Source: JAAYUD01 sp041907665 (lineage in GTDB: Bacteria; Bacteroidota; Bacteroidia; Bacteroidales; Bacteroidaceae). Taken from it: a stretch of 64,000 bases of DNA. Both the position numbers and the translations under genes were made by a program. This document shows, in pieces, positions 43,547-51,772 of this stretch (the first letter of the stretch is position 1; each line of letters starts with the position of its first letter). The DNA is taken from contig JAYRGW010000005.1 of the NCBI GenBank assembly GCA_041907665.1, forward strand, positions 1-64,000, given 5' to 3'. The notes beneath the pieces are model-generated. The model was given only the letters and a program-made list of their open reading frames with translations. It ran no database searches and had not been told where the DNA came from.

Positions 43547-44464
43547 ATGAAAAGAGAATGGACTAAAATAGAATTTAAAAAAGAGCGCCCATTCAACAAA
43601 CGAATGGGTGCCACTTTACTCTTCATGAGAGAGAATTTGGCAACAATACTGCGCCTCTCTGCAAGCTTTCTATTGCCCACCGTCCTATTATTTACTTTCT
43701 TCTTCACTTGGTCGACAAGCCATTTATTCAGACTCCTTACCGTTGGTTATATTACTCCATCTGCCCTAGGAGCTTTCGCACTTCTTTTAGCAAGTACCAT
43801 ATTACTCATCTTATTGGTGCCAGCACTCTCTTATTCCTTGCTACAGCTGTACAACGAACGAGATGAGCGACTGAAAGGCATTCACTTCGGCGAAGTAATG
43901 TCTCAATTGAAAGGTAATTTCACCAAGATTGCTTGTCTTTTACCTTATCTTATTATCCTGATTTTTCTATTCATCCTACTCAAGATAAAAACATCATCCA
44001 TAGTAGCAATAATTGCCTCCATTGTATTCTTGCTAGGCATAGGAGCCCCTTTGCTATTATTAATACCTATTTATACAATAGAGAAATCGTCATTATTCAA
44101 ATCCTTCAAGCGTTCTTTAAGTTTAGGATACAGACATTGGGGATCCACTCTCCTTTTCTGGTTTGTACTAAAATTATTAGGAGCATGTATACTGCTATTT
44201 TTTGCTTTTCCGTGGATAATGAGCATATACGTTGAGGCGGCATTTTTTGCTTCCAGTACTACTTTCGAAGTGCCTTTTATTTATCAAATCATCATCTACC
44301 TATTTTCACTATTGATGGTCTTTGGACTCGTCTTTTCATCAATTTTTATCTTAATAGGCATGGCATACCAATATGCCCATACAACCTTGTATAGAAAAAA
44401 AATATATATTGTCGATGACATTGATAAAGCGGAAGAATCTTTTAAAGTACTTCGCGACAAATAA
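43547..44464 (+). CDS. Membrane protein of unknown function
   Basis: A 305-residue integral membrane protein: after a charged N-terminus (KREWTKIEFKKERPF) about six hydrophobic helices follow (e.g. LSASFLLPTVLLFTFFF, LASTILLILLVPALSYSLL). The C-terminal tail is charged. I see no catalytic motif. It is the last gene of the trxA cluster. Confidence 0.7.
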   Translation: MKREWTKIEFKKERPFNKRMGATLLFMRENLATILRLSASFLLPTVLLFTFFFTWSTSHLFRLLTVGYITPSALGAFALLLASTILLILLVPALSYSLLQLYNERDERLKGIHFGEVMSQLKGNFTKIACLLPYLIILIFLFILLKIKTSSIVAIIASIVFLLGIGAPLLLLIPIYTIEKSSLFKSFKRSLSLGYRHWGSTLLFWFVLKLLGACILLFFAFPWIMSIYVEAAFFASSTTFEVPFIYQIIIYLFSLLMVFGLVFSSIFILIGMAYQYAHTTLYRKKIYIVDDIDKAEESFKVLRDK

Positions 44465-44674
44465 TCTAATACTTTGATCGCTTTGAACCGGACAACAACC
44501 AACAGCTCCTTTTATTTCTTGTAGTCATTCACCAAAAAGAAACCAATTCGCTTTCTAAAACCCTTCAAATATTAAAAATATACTCATAAGTAAAAGTTTA
44601 TGAGCTAAACATCACATAATAAACGATTTAATTTACGTCTATTCAACACACCGCAGCCTTTTCAGAAAAAGATA

Positions 44675-44764
44675 GAAGTATCACACGTGTGCGACAACTG
44701 TCTCACGTGTGTGATACAGTTGTCTCACAGCTGTGAGACGAATGTCGCACACGTGTGATACTTC
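44675..44764. repeat. Nested palindrome with perfect 22-bp outer arms
   Basis: Arms 44675-44696 and 44743-44764 are perfectly complementary over 22 bp and centre on the CACACGTGTG word. The 46-nt interior holds a perfect 18-nt palindrome (GTCTCACAGCTGTGAGAC, 44722-44739) and an imperfect one at 44696-44721. Multiple cruciforms are possible. No coding frame is conserved across it. Confidence 0.85.
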
Positions 44765-45050
44765 CGCACCTTATTATAAATCTAAACCTAAAATGAACAG
44801 TTTACGAGAAAAACAGCTACAGCCGACACGGTACGCCCTGTTTTGAAAGAAGGACAGAAATCGTATCATGGGTACGAGCATCAAATGTGACAAGATGAAG
44901 TTCGAAAATGTATGCAAGAAATTTGAAAAGAGATCAATAGCGATAGAAGCAGATTTAAACGCGGTTTTCAAAGAGATTATTTTATTTGCTTGACCACCAC
45001 TTTTTTTACGGAAATGAAGCACACTTATCATAAGTATGGAGCATACTCGT

Positions 45051-45245
45051 TTATTCACAAATACGCCTTTCAGCTATCTCTAGAGCATCGTTTAGAACGA
45101 GTCTAAATAAAGGTCTACTGGAAATAACGTGCCTACAATATGTTCTCAAGCTGATTTTTGGACCTCTTTCTGCTGGCGTTGTATATGGTGTGTCGTTAAC
45201 TCTCTGTAGTATAGTTCAGTATGGTGTCATACCTGAGTGACAAAG
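45051..45245 (-). repeat. 195-nt dispersed element, copy B
   Basis: Opposite-strand counterpart of 43-237, about 76% identical over the ORF part with no indels. The ORF corresponding to that of copy A starts at 45230 on the minus strand and has a TGA at codon 5, so it is broken; the stop at 45051-45053 is in the same place. The complementary-strand frame is also open. Confidence 0.8.
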
Positions 45246-45447
45246 TATATTTGCAACAAAATGGCAGAGATATTAAACCTAATGATTTTGTTATTCAACC
45301 TTAGTTATTTCGATCACGTACTTTTCACTAGCCATACGATTTGTAAAGCCCAAAGATGAATTGAATTCATGCTCTCAAAACTTATGTCAATAGTGTCATC
45401 AAGCTAAATAAGCAGACGCCATATATGTTTTCTAAACACTACTGTGA

Positions 45448-46380
45448 TCAATATCCTTGCCGATATTTATTTTCGTCTTTATCGTCGAGCATATTAAGAT
45501 AAGACATATAGCGCGACTGACTTATGTAATGATCCTCGACTGCTTTGATAACAGCACAACCTGGTTCATTGCGATGCGTACAATTGTTGTACTTACAATG
45601 AGCAGAGTATTTAAAAATTTCGGGGAAATAATGACCAACCTCTTCTATTTCCATATCGAAAGAGCCAAAACCTTTGATACCGGGAGTATCAATGATATAT
45701 CCGCCACCGACAACTGGAAACATCTCTGAGAATGTAGTAGTATGGGTACCTTTATGATGGGAGTTTGATATTTCTGCAGTTTTTTGTAGTTCTTCGGACA
45801 ACAGTGTATTAATAAGGGTAGACTTACCTACTCCCGAATGCCCCGATAGGAGTGTGATTTTTCCTGCTACCGCATTTCGTATTTCATCGACGCCATTGCC
45901 ATCGATTGCCGAAATACGGTAACAAGAATATCCTATATATGAATAAAGATTGATTAGTCCTTCCATCAATCGCAAATCGTCATCACCATAACGATCTATT
46001 TTATTAAAGAGTAGACTCACTGGAATACGGTACGCTTCGGCAGTAGCAAGAAAACGATCAATAAAAACAGTTGTCGTTTCGGGATAATTAACCGTAACAA
46101 GCAACATACATTGATCCAAATTAGCTGCAAGAATATGGGATTGTTTTGAAAGATTGGGCGCACGGCGAACAATGTAGTTCTTCCGCTCTTCGATTTCACT
46201 AATAAACGCCGTTCCTTCTTCGTTGAGAATAATTTGCACCCTATCGCCTACAACAACCGGATTGGTACTTTTAATTCCTCTTAAACGAAAGTTTCCCTTT
46301 ATTTTGCATTCTACCAGTTTCGCTTCGTCGGTCTTAACTAAATACCAACTACCTGTATTCTTAATGACTAATCCTTGCAC
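45448..46380 (-). CDS. rsgA: Ribosome small-subunit-dependent GTPase A
   Basis: A 310-residue circularly permuted GTPase that helps mature the 30S subunit. An OB-fold N-terminal part is followed by motifs in the order FNKIDRYG (G4), GHSGVGKSTLINTLL (G1), and DTPGIKGFG (G3). The C-terminal zinc-binding region CKYNNCTHRNEPGC is present. It lies 3 nt after frr, in the order pyrH-frr-rsgA. Confidence 0.95.
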   Translation of the reverse strand: MQGLVIKNTGSWYLVKTDEAKLVECKIKGNFRLRGIKSTNPVVVGDRVQIILNEEGTAFISEIEERKNYIVRRAPNLSKQSHILAANLDQCMLLVTVNYPETTTVFIDRFLATAEAYRIPVSLLFNKIDRYGDDDLRLMEGLINLYSYIGYSCYRISAIDGNGVDEIRNAVAGKITLLSGHSGVGKSTLINTLLSEELQKTAEISNSHHKGTHTTTFSEMFPVVGGGYIIDTPGIKGFGSFDMEIEEVGHYFPEIFKYSAHCKYNNCTHRNEPGCAVIKAVEDHYISQSRYMSYLNMLDDKDENKYRQGY

Positions 46381-46382
46381 AG

Positions 46383-46943
46383 CTAGACGGTCATTATTTC
46401 TTTATCCTTGCGAATAAGAGCATCTTCTATATCCTTAATGTATTTGTCGTGTAACTTTTGCAATTTCGTTTCAGCATCTTTTTCCACATCCTCAGGAAGA
46501 CCGTTTTTAATATCTTTCTTCAACGCTTCAAAGTGATCGCGACGAATATTACGCACACTAATTTTTGCAGATTCTCCTTCCGATTTACATTGCTTTGACA
46601 ACTGTTTGCGGCGTTCTTCGGTCAGAGGAGGTATTCCAATTCTTATAACCTCACCATTGTTCTCGGGCATGATTCCTAGAGACGAGTCTATAATAGCCTT
46701 TTCAATAGGGCCAAACATACTTTTATCCCATGGACGAATCGTAATGCTACGGGCATCGGGAGTAGCGATGGCAGCAACAGCACTAAGTGGCATCATTTGT
46801 CCATAAGAATCCACTTTGATACCGTCAAGCAATTTGGGAGTAGCTTTACCCGCACGAATATGCGACAATGTTTCTTCCAAATGGTCGAGTGCTGCACTCA
46901 TTTTGGCTTTTGCAGCAGCGTAATCTTTATCTACATCTATCAT
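46383..46943 (-). CDS. frr: Ribosome recycling factor
   Basis: A 186-residue factor that splits post-termination ribosomes with EF-G. The N-terminal LSHIRAGKATPKLLDGIKVDSYG motif and the C-terminal LHDKYIKDIEDALIRKDKEIM are typical. It is followed by rsgA 3 nt away and follows pyrH; the start has a TATTTTTG box 43 nt upstream on the minus strand (46987-46994). Confidence 0.95.
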   Translation of the reverse strand: MIDVDKDYAAAKAKMSAALDHLEETLSHIRAGKATPKLLDGIKVDSYGQMMPLSAVAAIATPDARSITIRPWDKSMFGPIEKAIIDSSLGIMPENNGEVIRIGIPPLTEERRKQLSKQCKSEGESAKISVRNIRRDHFEALKKDIKNGLPEDVEKDAETKLQKLHDKYIKDIEDALIRKDKEIMTV

Positions 46944-47029
46944 CTTAATAATATTGTTATAACGGTTATACTATAAGTTGTGCCTACAAAAATAAAAAAA
47001 TATTTTGAATTATATATTATTCTTTTTTA

Positions 47030-47740
47030 TTAATTATGAACAAGAGTTCCGATATTATCACCGCAAACGACTTTCTGAAGGTTGCCCGGTGTATCCATAT
47101 CAAACACAACAATTGGCAGATTATTCTCTTTACACATACAAGTTGCAGTCAAATCCATCACTTTCAATCCGCGACGCAATACCTCATCATACGTTATCTC
47201 ATCAAACTTCGTAGCGGTAGGATCTTTCTCGGGGTCGGCAGTATATACACCATCAACGCGCGTACCTTTCAACATAACATCGGCTTCTATTTCTATACCA
47301 CGGAGGGAAGAACCAGTATCCGTTGTGAAGTAAGGTGCACCCGTGCCACACGACACAATGACAACTTCACCTCTTTCCATACATTCAATAGCCTTCCATT
47401 TACTATAAAACTCACCGATAGGTTCCATACGAATAGCTGTTAACACCTTCGCCTTAAGTCCGGCAACTGTAAGTGCAGAACTCAACGCCAGGCTGTTGAT
47501 AACTGTTGCCAACATACCCATCTGGTCGCCCTTCACACGATCGAAACCTTTACCTGCTCCAGATAATCCGCGAAAGATGTTACCTCCACCGATAACAATA
47601 CCTATCTGAACACCTTCATCATGAATTTCCTTAATTTGCTTAGCATATTCTCCAAGACGAACTTCGTCAATACCAAACTGTTTTGAACCCATCAGACTCT
47701 CGCCGCTGAGTTTTAATAAAATACGTTTATATTTTGCCAT
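47030..47740 (-). CDS. pyrH: UMP kinase
   Basis: A 236-residue uridylate kinase of the amino-acid-kinase fold. Motifs KRILLKLSGESLMG, GIVIGGGNIFRG and GTGAPYFTTDTGSSLRGIEI (substrate site) are visible. It phosphorylates UMP in pyrimidine synthesis. Just upstream of frr, 87 nt apart. A TACCTTTG box (47780-47787) lies 40 nt before the ATG. Confidence 0.95.
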   Translation of the reverse strand: MAKYKRILLKLSGESLMGSKQFGIDEVRLGEYAKQIKEIHDEGVQIGIVIGGGNIFRGLSGAGKGFDRVKGDQMGMLATVINSLALSSALTVAGLKAKVLTAIRMEPIGEFYSKWKAIECMERGEVVIVSCGTGAPYFTTDTGSSLRGIEIEADVMLKGTRVDGVYTADPEKDPTATKFDEITYDEVLRRGLKVMDLTATCMCKENNLPIVVFDMDTPGNLQKVVCGDNIGTLVHN

Positions 47741-47779
47741 GATACAATTTTATTTTATTAATCACCTAAATTATTTGAA

Positions 47780-47787
47780 CAAAGGTA
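47780..47787 (-). promoter_or_regulatory. -7 box of pyrH
   Basis: TACCTTTG on the minus strand, exact fit to TAnnTTTG, 39 nt before the pyrH ATG. Confidence 0.5.
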
Positions 47788-47940
47788 CGAAATATTACAT
47801 AATCATGCCCTATTTCGTTTAGAATAATTAGATAGCCACCTTTGGAGCAGACAGAGTAAGCGAGGAAATAACGAAATAAAGTTCGAAAGATGAATAAAAT
47901 ACGAATTTATCACCAAAACAATAAAAAATATTCCTTTTTG

Positions 47941-47972
47941 TTTGTTTATTCTGATTTTATCTTTTAATTTCG
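47941..47972 (+). promoter_or_regulatory. Promoter of the leu/ile operon
   Basis: TTTG (47941-47944), 20-nt spacer, TAATTTCG (47965-47972), with one mismatch at the -7 box. It would start transcription near 47979, 14 nt before the leader peptide ATG. Confidence 0.55.
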
Positions 47973-47992
47973 CACCCATTAAACAGAAAGAA

Positions 47993-48097
47993 ATGAATTT
48001 ATCAGGTTTACATACGATACTACTGAGCAGTATTCTGCTGAACGGTATTATTATTATTCTGCTGGCAAAGTGCAAGTGGAGTGAGTATCGCATGTAG
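47993..48097 (+). CDS. Leu/Ile-rich leader peptide of the leuA operon
   Basis: A 34-codon ORF, ATG 47993 to TAG 48095-48097. Eight Leu and six Ile codons make up 41% of it, including the run ATT ATT ATT ATT CTG CTG (IIIILL) and an earlier ILLSSILL stretch. It sits between a candidate promoter and an intrinsic terminator before leuA. The codons at 48078-48085 (GGAGTGAG, near the end) are complementary to the left arm of the terminator (CTCACTCC, 48133-48140). A ribosome slowed at Leu/Ile codons would leave these bases free to form an antiterminator; a ribosome reaching the stop would cover them. This is inferred, not measured. Confidence 0.75.
   Translation: MNLSGLHTILLSSILLNGIIIILLAKCKWSEYRM
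48078..48085 (+). promoter_or_regulatory. Antiterminator segment in the leader peptide
   Basis: GGAGTGAG, inside codons for W-S-E near the end of the leader peptide, is perfectly complementary over 8 bases to 48133-48140 (CTCACTCC) in the terminator stem. Formation of this pair would open the terminator. Confidence 0.6.
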
Positions 48098-48123
48098 ATA
48101 TATAAAAGAATAAAAGATATATG

Positions 48124-48162
48124 AAAGCCTTCCTCACTCCTAGTGAGGGAGGCTTTTTATTT
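48124..48162 (+). terminator. Attenuator terminator before leuA
   Basis: Left arm AAAGCCTTCCTCACT (48124-48138), loop CCT, right arm AGTGAGGGAGGCTTT (48142-48156), 15 bp with one G-T pair, then TTTTATTT. It begins 27 nt after the leader peptide stop and ends 38 nt before the leuA ATG. Confidence 0.85.
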
Positions 48163-48199
48163 GTACGTTGATCAAACAATTAATTTAATAATAGGAACA

Positions 48200-49702
48200 A
48201 TGACAGACAAATTGTTTATTTTTGACACAACACTCCGCGACGGGGAACAAGTTCCCGGCTGCCAATTGAACACAGTAGAAAAAATTCAAGTGGCACGTGC
48301 GTTGGAAGCTTTGGGAGTAGATGTAATCGAAGCCGGATTCCCTGTATCGAGTCCAGGAGACTTCAATTCGGTAATTGAAATATCAAAGGCTGTGACTTGG
48401 CCAAGCATTTGTGCTCTGACCCGAGCCGTAAAAAAAGATATTGATGTAGCTGCCGAAGCCCTGCAATATGCCAAAAGAAAACGTATTCATACCGGAATAG
48501 GAACATCAGAATATCATATCAAATACAAGTTCAATTCTACTCGCGAAGAGATTATTGAACGTGCAGTTGCTGCGGTAAAATATGCCAAGAAGTATGTAGA
48601 AGATGTTGAATTCTATGCGGAAGATGCGGGACGTACCGAAAACGAATATCTTGCTCAAGTTGTAGAAGCAGTTATCAAAGCCGGTGCCACAGTGATAAAC
48701 ATCCCCGATACGACAGGCTACTGTCTACCTTCTGAATTCGGAGCAAAAATAAAATACCTGTTCGATCATGTAGACGGTATTCATAATGCAGTGATATCGA
48801 CTCACTGCCACAACGACTTAGGCATGGCTACTGCCAATACGATGGCTGGTGTTCTAAATGGAGCACGCCAAGTAGAAGTAACCCTCAACGGAATTGGCGA
48901 ACGCGCAGGAAATACTTCTCTCGAAGAAATCGTAATGATATTGAAAAGCCATAAAGAAATAGGCATCGATACCAATATCAACACACGAAAGATATATCCA
49001 TCCAGTAGAATGGTTTCAGGACTAATGAATATGCCCATCCAACCCAACAAGGCTATTGTGGGACGCAACGCATTCGCACACTCGTCAGGCATCCATCAAG
49101 ATGGTGTATTAAAGAATGTGCAAACCTACGAAATCATCAATCCACAGGATGTAGGTATAGACGACAATTCGATTATCCTCACTGCCCGTAGCGGACATGC
49201 AGCTTTAAAACATCGGCTATCTGCATTAGGAGTCGAATTATCTGAAGAGAAGTTGGATAAAGTATACGAAGATTTTCTTAAATTAGCCGACAGAAAGAAA
49301 GAAATTCATGACGATGATATCCTTGTATTGGCTGGAGCAGACCGCAGCCTCAACCACCGTGTTAAGATTGATTATCTACAAGTGACAAGTGGCATTGGTG
49401 TTCGGTCGGTCGCTTCACTAGGATTGGATGTGAGCGGTGAGAGATTCTCGGCAGCAGCCGAAGGCAATGGTCCCGTAGATGCAGCTATCAATGCTCTTAA
49501 AAAGATTATTAACCGCCAGATGACTTTGAAAGAATTTACTATTCAGGCCATAAGCAAAGGTAGTGATGATATGGGGAAAGTCCACATGCAGGTAGAATAC
49601 AAAGGAAACTATTATTATGGTTTTGGTGCCAATACCGACATCATAGCGGCATCGGTAGAAGCGTATATAGATTGCATTAATAAGTTTAAAATAGAAAATT
49701 AG
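48200..49702 (+). CDS. leuA: 2-isopropylmalate synthase
   Basis: A 500-residue acyltransferase that condenses 2-oxoisovalerate with acetyl-CoA, first committed step of leucine synthesis. DTTLRDGEQVPGCQLN carries the catalytic Arg-Asp, and STHCHNDLG the metal-binding His pair. The C-terminal LeuA_dimer regulatory domain begins about residue 390. The ATG at 48200 is chosen because the in-frame extension to 48143 would run through the terminator hairpin. It follows the attenuator and leads the operon. Confidence 0.93.
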   Translation: MTDKLFIFDTTLRDGEQVPGCQLNTVEKIQVARALEALGVDVIEAGFPVSSPGDFNSVIEISKAVTWPSICALTRAVKKDIDVAAEALQYAKRKRIHTGIGTSEYHIKYKFNSTREEIIERAVAAVKYAKKYVEDVEFYAEDAGRTENEYLAQVVEAVIKAGATVINIPDTTGYCLPSEFGAKIKYLFDHVDGIHNAVISTHCHNDLGMATANTMAGVLNGARQVEVTLNGIGERAGNTSLEEIVMILKSHKEIGIDTNINTRKIYPSSRMVSGLMNMPIQPNKAIVGRNAFAHSSGIHQDGVLKNVQTYEIINPQDVGIDDNSIILTARSGHAALKHRLSALGVELSEEKLDKVYEDFLKLADRKKEIHDDDILVLAGADRSLNHRVKIDYLQVTSGIGVRSVASLGLDVSGERFSAAAEGNGPVDAAINALKKIINRQMTLKEFTIQAISKGSDDMGKVHMQVEYKGNYYYGFGANTDIIAASVEAYIDCINKFKIEN

Positions 49703-49708
49703 AAAAAG

Positions 49709-51106
49709 ATGAATACATTATTCGATAAGATTTGGGACGCACACGTTGTACAAAAAGTAGAAGACGGCCCTACACAACTGTATATAGATAGACTCTATTG
49801 CCACGAAGTAACCAGTCCGCAAGCTTTTGCCGGATTAAGAGAAAGAGGATTAAAATGCTTCCGCCCGAAACAAGTTTTTTGCATGCCCGATCATAATACA
49901 CCTACTCACGATCAAGACAAGCCGATAGCCGACCCTATATCAAAGAAGCAAGTAGATACGCTAGCAAAGAATGCCGATGATTTCGGACTATCGCACTATG
50001 GAATGATGAACCCAAAGAATGGTATTATCCATGTAGTAGGTCCCGAAAGAGGATTAACCTTACCTGGCATGACCATTGTTTGCGGTGACTCGCACACCTC
50101 GACCCACGGTGCAATGGGTGCAGTTGCTTTTGGTATTGGTACCAGCGAAGTAGAGATGGTACTAGCCTCACAATGTATTCTACAAGCCAAACCCAAAAGC
50201 ATGCGAATCACTATTGCCGGAACGCTCCAAACGGGTGTTACCGCAAAAGATATGGCTCTCTACTTAATGTCTAAGATGACAACAAGCGGCGCGACAGGAT
50301 ATTTTGTAGAATATGCCGGCGAAGCTGTACGCAATCTGTCAATGGAAGGACGCCTCACGCTATGCAACCTTTCTATTGAAATGGGTGCACGAGGTGGAAT
50401 GGTTGCACCGGACGAAAAGACCTTCGCATATATCAAAGGAAAAGAATATGCTCCAACAGGCGACGCTTGGAACAAGGCGTTAGCTTACTGGGAAACTTTA
50501 AAGAGCGACGAGGATGCTATATTCGACAAAGAAGTTGTTTTCCAAGCTAAAGATATTGAGCCGATGATAACCTACGGAACAAACCCCGGAATGGGTATGG
50601 GCATTAATCAGCACATTCCTACCGAAGAAACAATATCGAAAGAAGGACGCGATTCATTTAATAAGGCTTTAAACTATATGGGGTTCAAACCCGGAGATTC
50701 TCTATTGGGCAAGAAAATAGATTATGTTTTCCTCGGCAGCTGTACTAATGGACGGATTGAAGACTTTCGTGCATTCACATCGTATGTCAAAGGAAAACAC
50801 AAAGCCGACAACGTTATCGCTTGGATTGTTCCCGGTTCGTGGGAAGTAGACAAACAAATCCGCGATGAAGGTTTGGATGTAATACTCAAAGAATCGGGTT
50901 TCGCTATACGTCAGCCGGGCTGTTCGGCATGTTTGGCAATGAATGACGACAAGATACCGGAAGGTAAATATTCGGTATCCACCTCGAACAGAAACTTCGA
51001 AGGACGTCAAGGCCCTGGTGCCCGCACTTTACTGGCTAGTCCGCTTGTTGCAGCAGCAGCAGCTATCACGGGTGTTATCACCGATCCAAGAGATTTTATA
51101 AAATAA
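49709..51106 (+). CDS. leuC: 3-isopropylmalate dehydratase large subunit
   Basis: A 465-residue aconitase-type subunit with the [4Fe-4S] cysteines in GSCTNGRIEDF and GCSACLAMN, and the substrate site VVCGDSHTSTHGAMG. With LeuD it isomerises isopropylmalate; in citramalate pathways the same enzyme acts on citramalate. It lies 6 nt after leuA. Confidence 0.95.
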   Translation: MNTLFDKIWDAHVVQKVEDGPTQLYIDRLYCHEVTSPQAFAGLRERGLKCFRPKQVFCMPDHNTPTHDQDKPIADPISKKQVDTLAKNADDFGLSHYGMMNPKNGIIHVVGPERGLTLPGMTIVCGDSHTSTHGAMGAVAFGIGTSEVEMVLASQCILQAKPKSMRITIAGTLQTGVTAKDMALYLMSKMTTSGATGYFVEYAGEAVRNLSMEGRLTLCNLSIEMGARGGMVAPDEKTFAYIKGKEYAPTGDAWNKALAYWETLKSDEDAIFDKEVVFQAKDIEPMITYGTNPGMGMGINQHIPTEETISKEGRDSFNKALNYMGFKPGDSLLGKKIDYVFLGSCTNGRIEDFRAFTSYVKGKHKADNVIAWIVPGSWEVDKQIRDEGLDVILKESGFAIRQPGCSACLAMNDDKIPEGKYSVSTSNRNFEGRQGPGARTLLASPLVAAAAAITGVITDPRDFIK

Positions 51107-51175
51107 GTTCTATTCACTACGCAAAGCTTATATGACAAACAGATATAATGCCTTTGAGACAAAAAAGATAAAACG

Positions 51176-51772
51176 ATGAAAGAAAAATTTAATATACTGA
51201 CATCAACGTGTGTGCCTCTTCCCCTTCAAAATGTTGACACAGACCAAATCATTCCTGCTCGTTTTCTAAAAGCGACAGACAAAAAAGGATTCGGCGATAA
51301 TCTATTCCGCGACTGGCGCTACGACAAACAAGGGAACAAAACGCCGTTTGTTCTTAACGACCCGACTTATGCTGATAGCAAAGTGCTCGTTGCCGGCAAG
51401 AACTTCGGCTCCGGTTCGAGCCGCGAACATGCAGCATGGGCCATTGCCGGATATGGCTTCCGTGCGGTTATCAGTAGTTTCTTTGCCGATATTTTCCGCA
51501 ATAATGCGCTGAATAATTTTGTATTGCCCGTTGTTGTAAGTGAACCTTTTCTTGCCGAATTGTTCGAGACAATCAAGAACAATCCGAAAGCCACCATCAA
51601 GATAGACTTACCTGCTCAGACAGTAACCAATATGACTACAGGAAACAGCGAGAAATTCGAAATAAATAGCTACAAGAAGCATTGTCTCGAAAACGGGCTG
51701 GACGATATAGACTTTCTATTGTCAAACAAAGACAGAATAGAAGATTGGGAGAAAAAACATGTACAAGCATAA
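51176..51772 (+). CDS. leuD: 3-isopropylmalate dehydratase small subunit
   Basis: A 198-residue swivel-domain partner of LeuC, with NVDTDQIIPARF near the N-terminus and the GSGSSREHAAWAI motif. It completes the isomerase. It lies 69 nt after leuC and overlaps the next gene by 14 bp. Confidence 0.94.
   Translation: MKEKFNILTSTCVPLPLQNVDTDQIIPARFLKATDKKGFGDNLFRDWRYDKQGNKTPFVLNDPTYADSKVLVAGKNFGSGSSREHAAWAIAGYGFRAVISSFFADIFRNNALNNFVLPVVVSEPFLAELFETIKNNPKATIKIDLPAQTVTNMTTGNSEKFEINSYKKHCLENGLDDIDFLLSNKDRIEDWEKKHVQA

Larger units (their letters stand above)
44465..45447. other. Gene desert with long palindromes
   Basis: Nearly 1 kb with no convincing gene. Contains the complex palindrome at 44675-44764 and copy B of the 195-nt element (45051-45245). 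An open frame of 94 codons on the minus strand around 44774-45058 has no supporting features. Confidence 0.6.

Noticed and set aside
44675..44764. Invertible promoter or CRISPR-like array
   Set aside because: The arms are only 46 nt apart, with no recombinase gene or regularly spaced repeats, so neither fits.
44774..45058. 94-codon open frame on the minus strand in the gene desert
   Set aside because: Partly overlaps the repeat element, contains no known motif and has no promoter or ribosome site; likely chance.
48143..48199. Longer N-terminus for LeuA
   Set aside because: The extension would be read through the terminator hairpin and its T-run, and the family starts at the ATG used.
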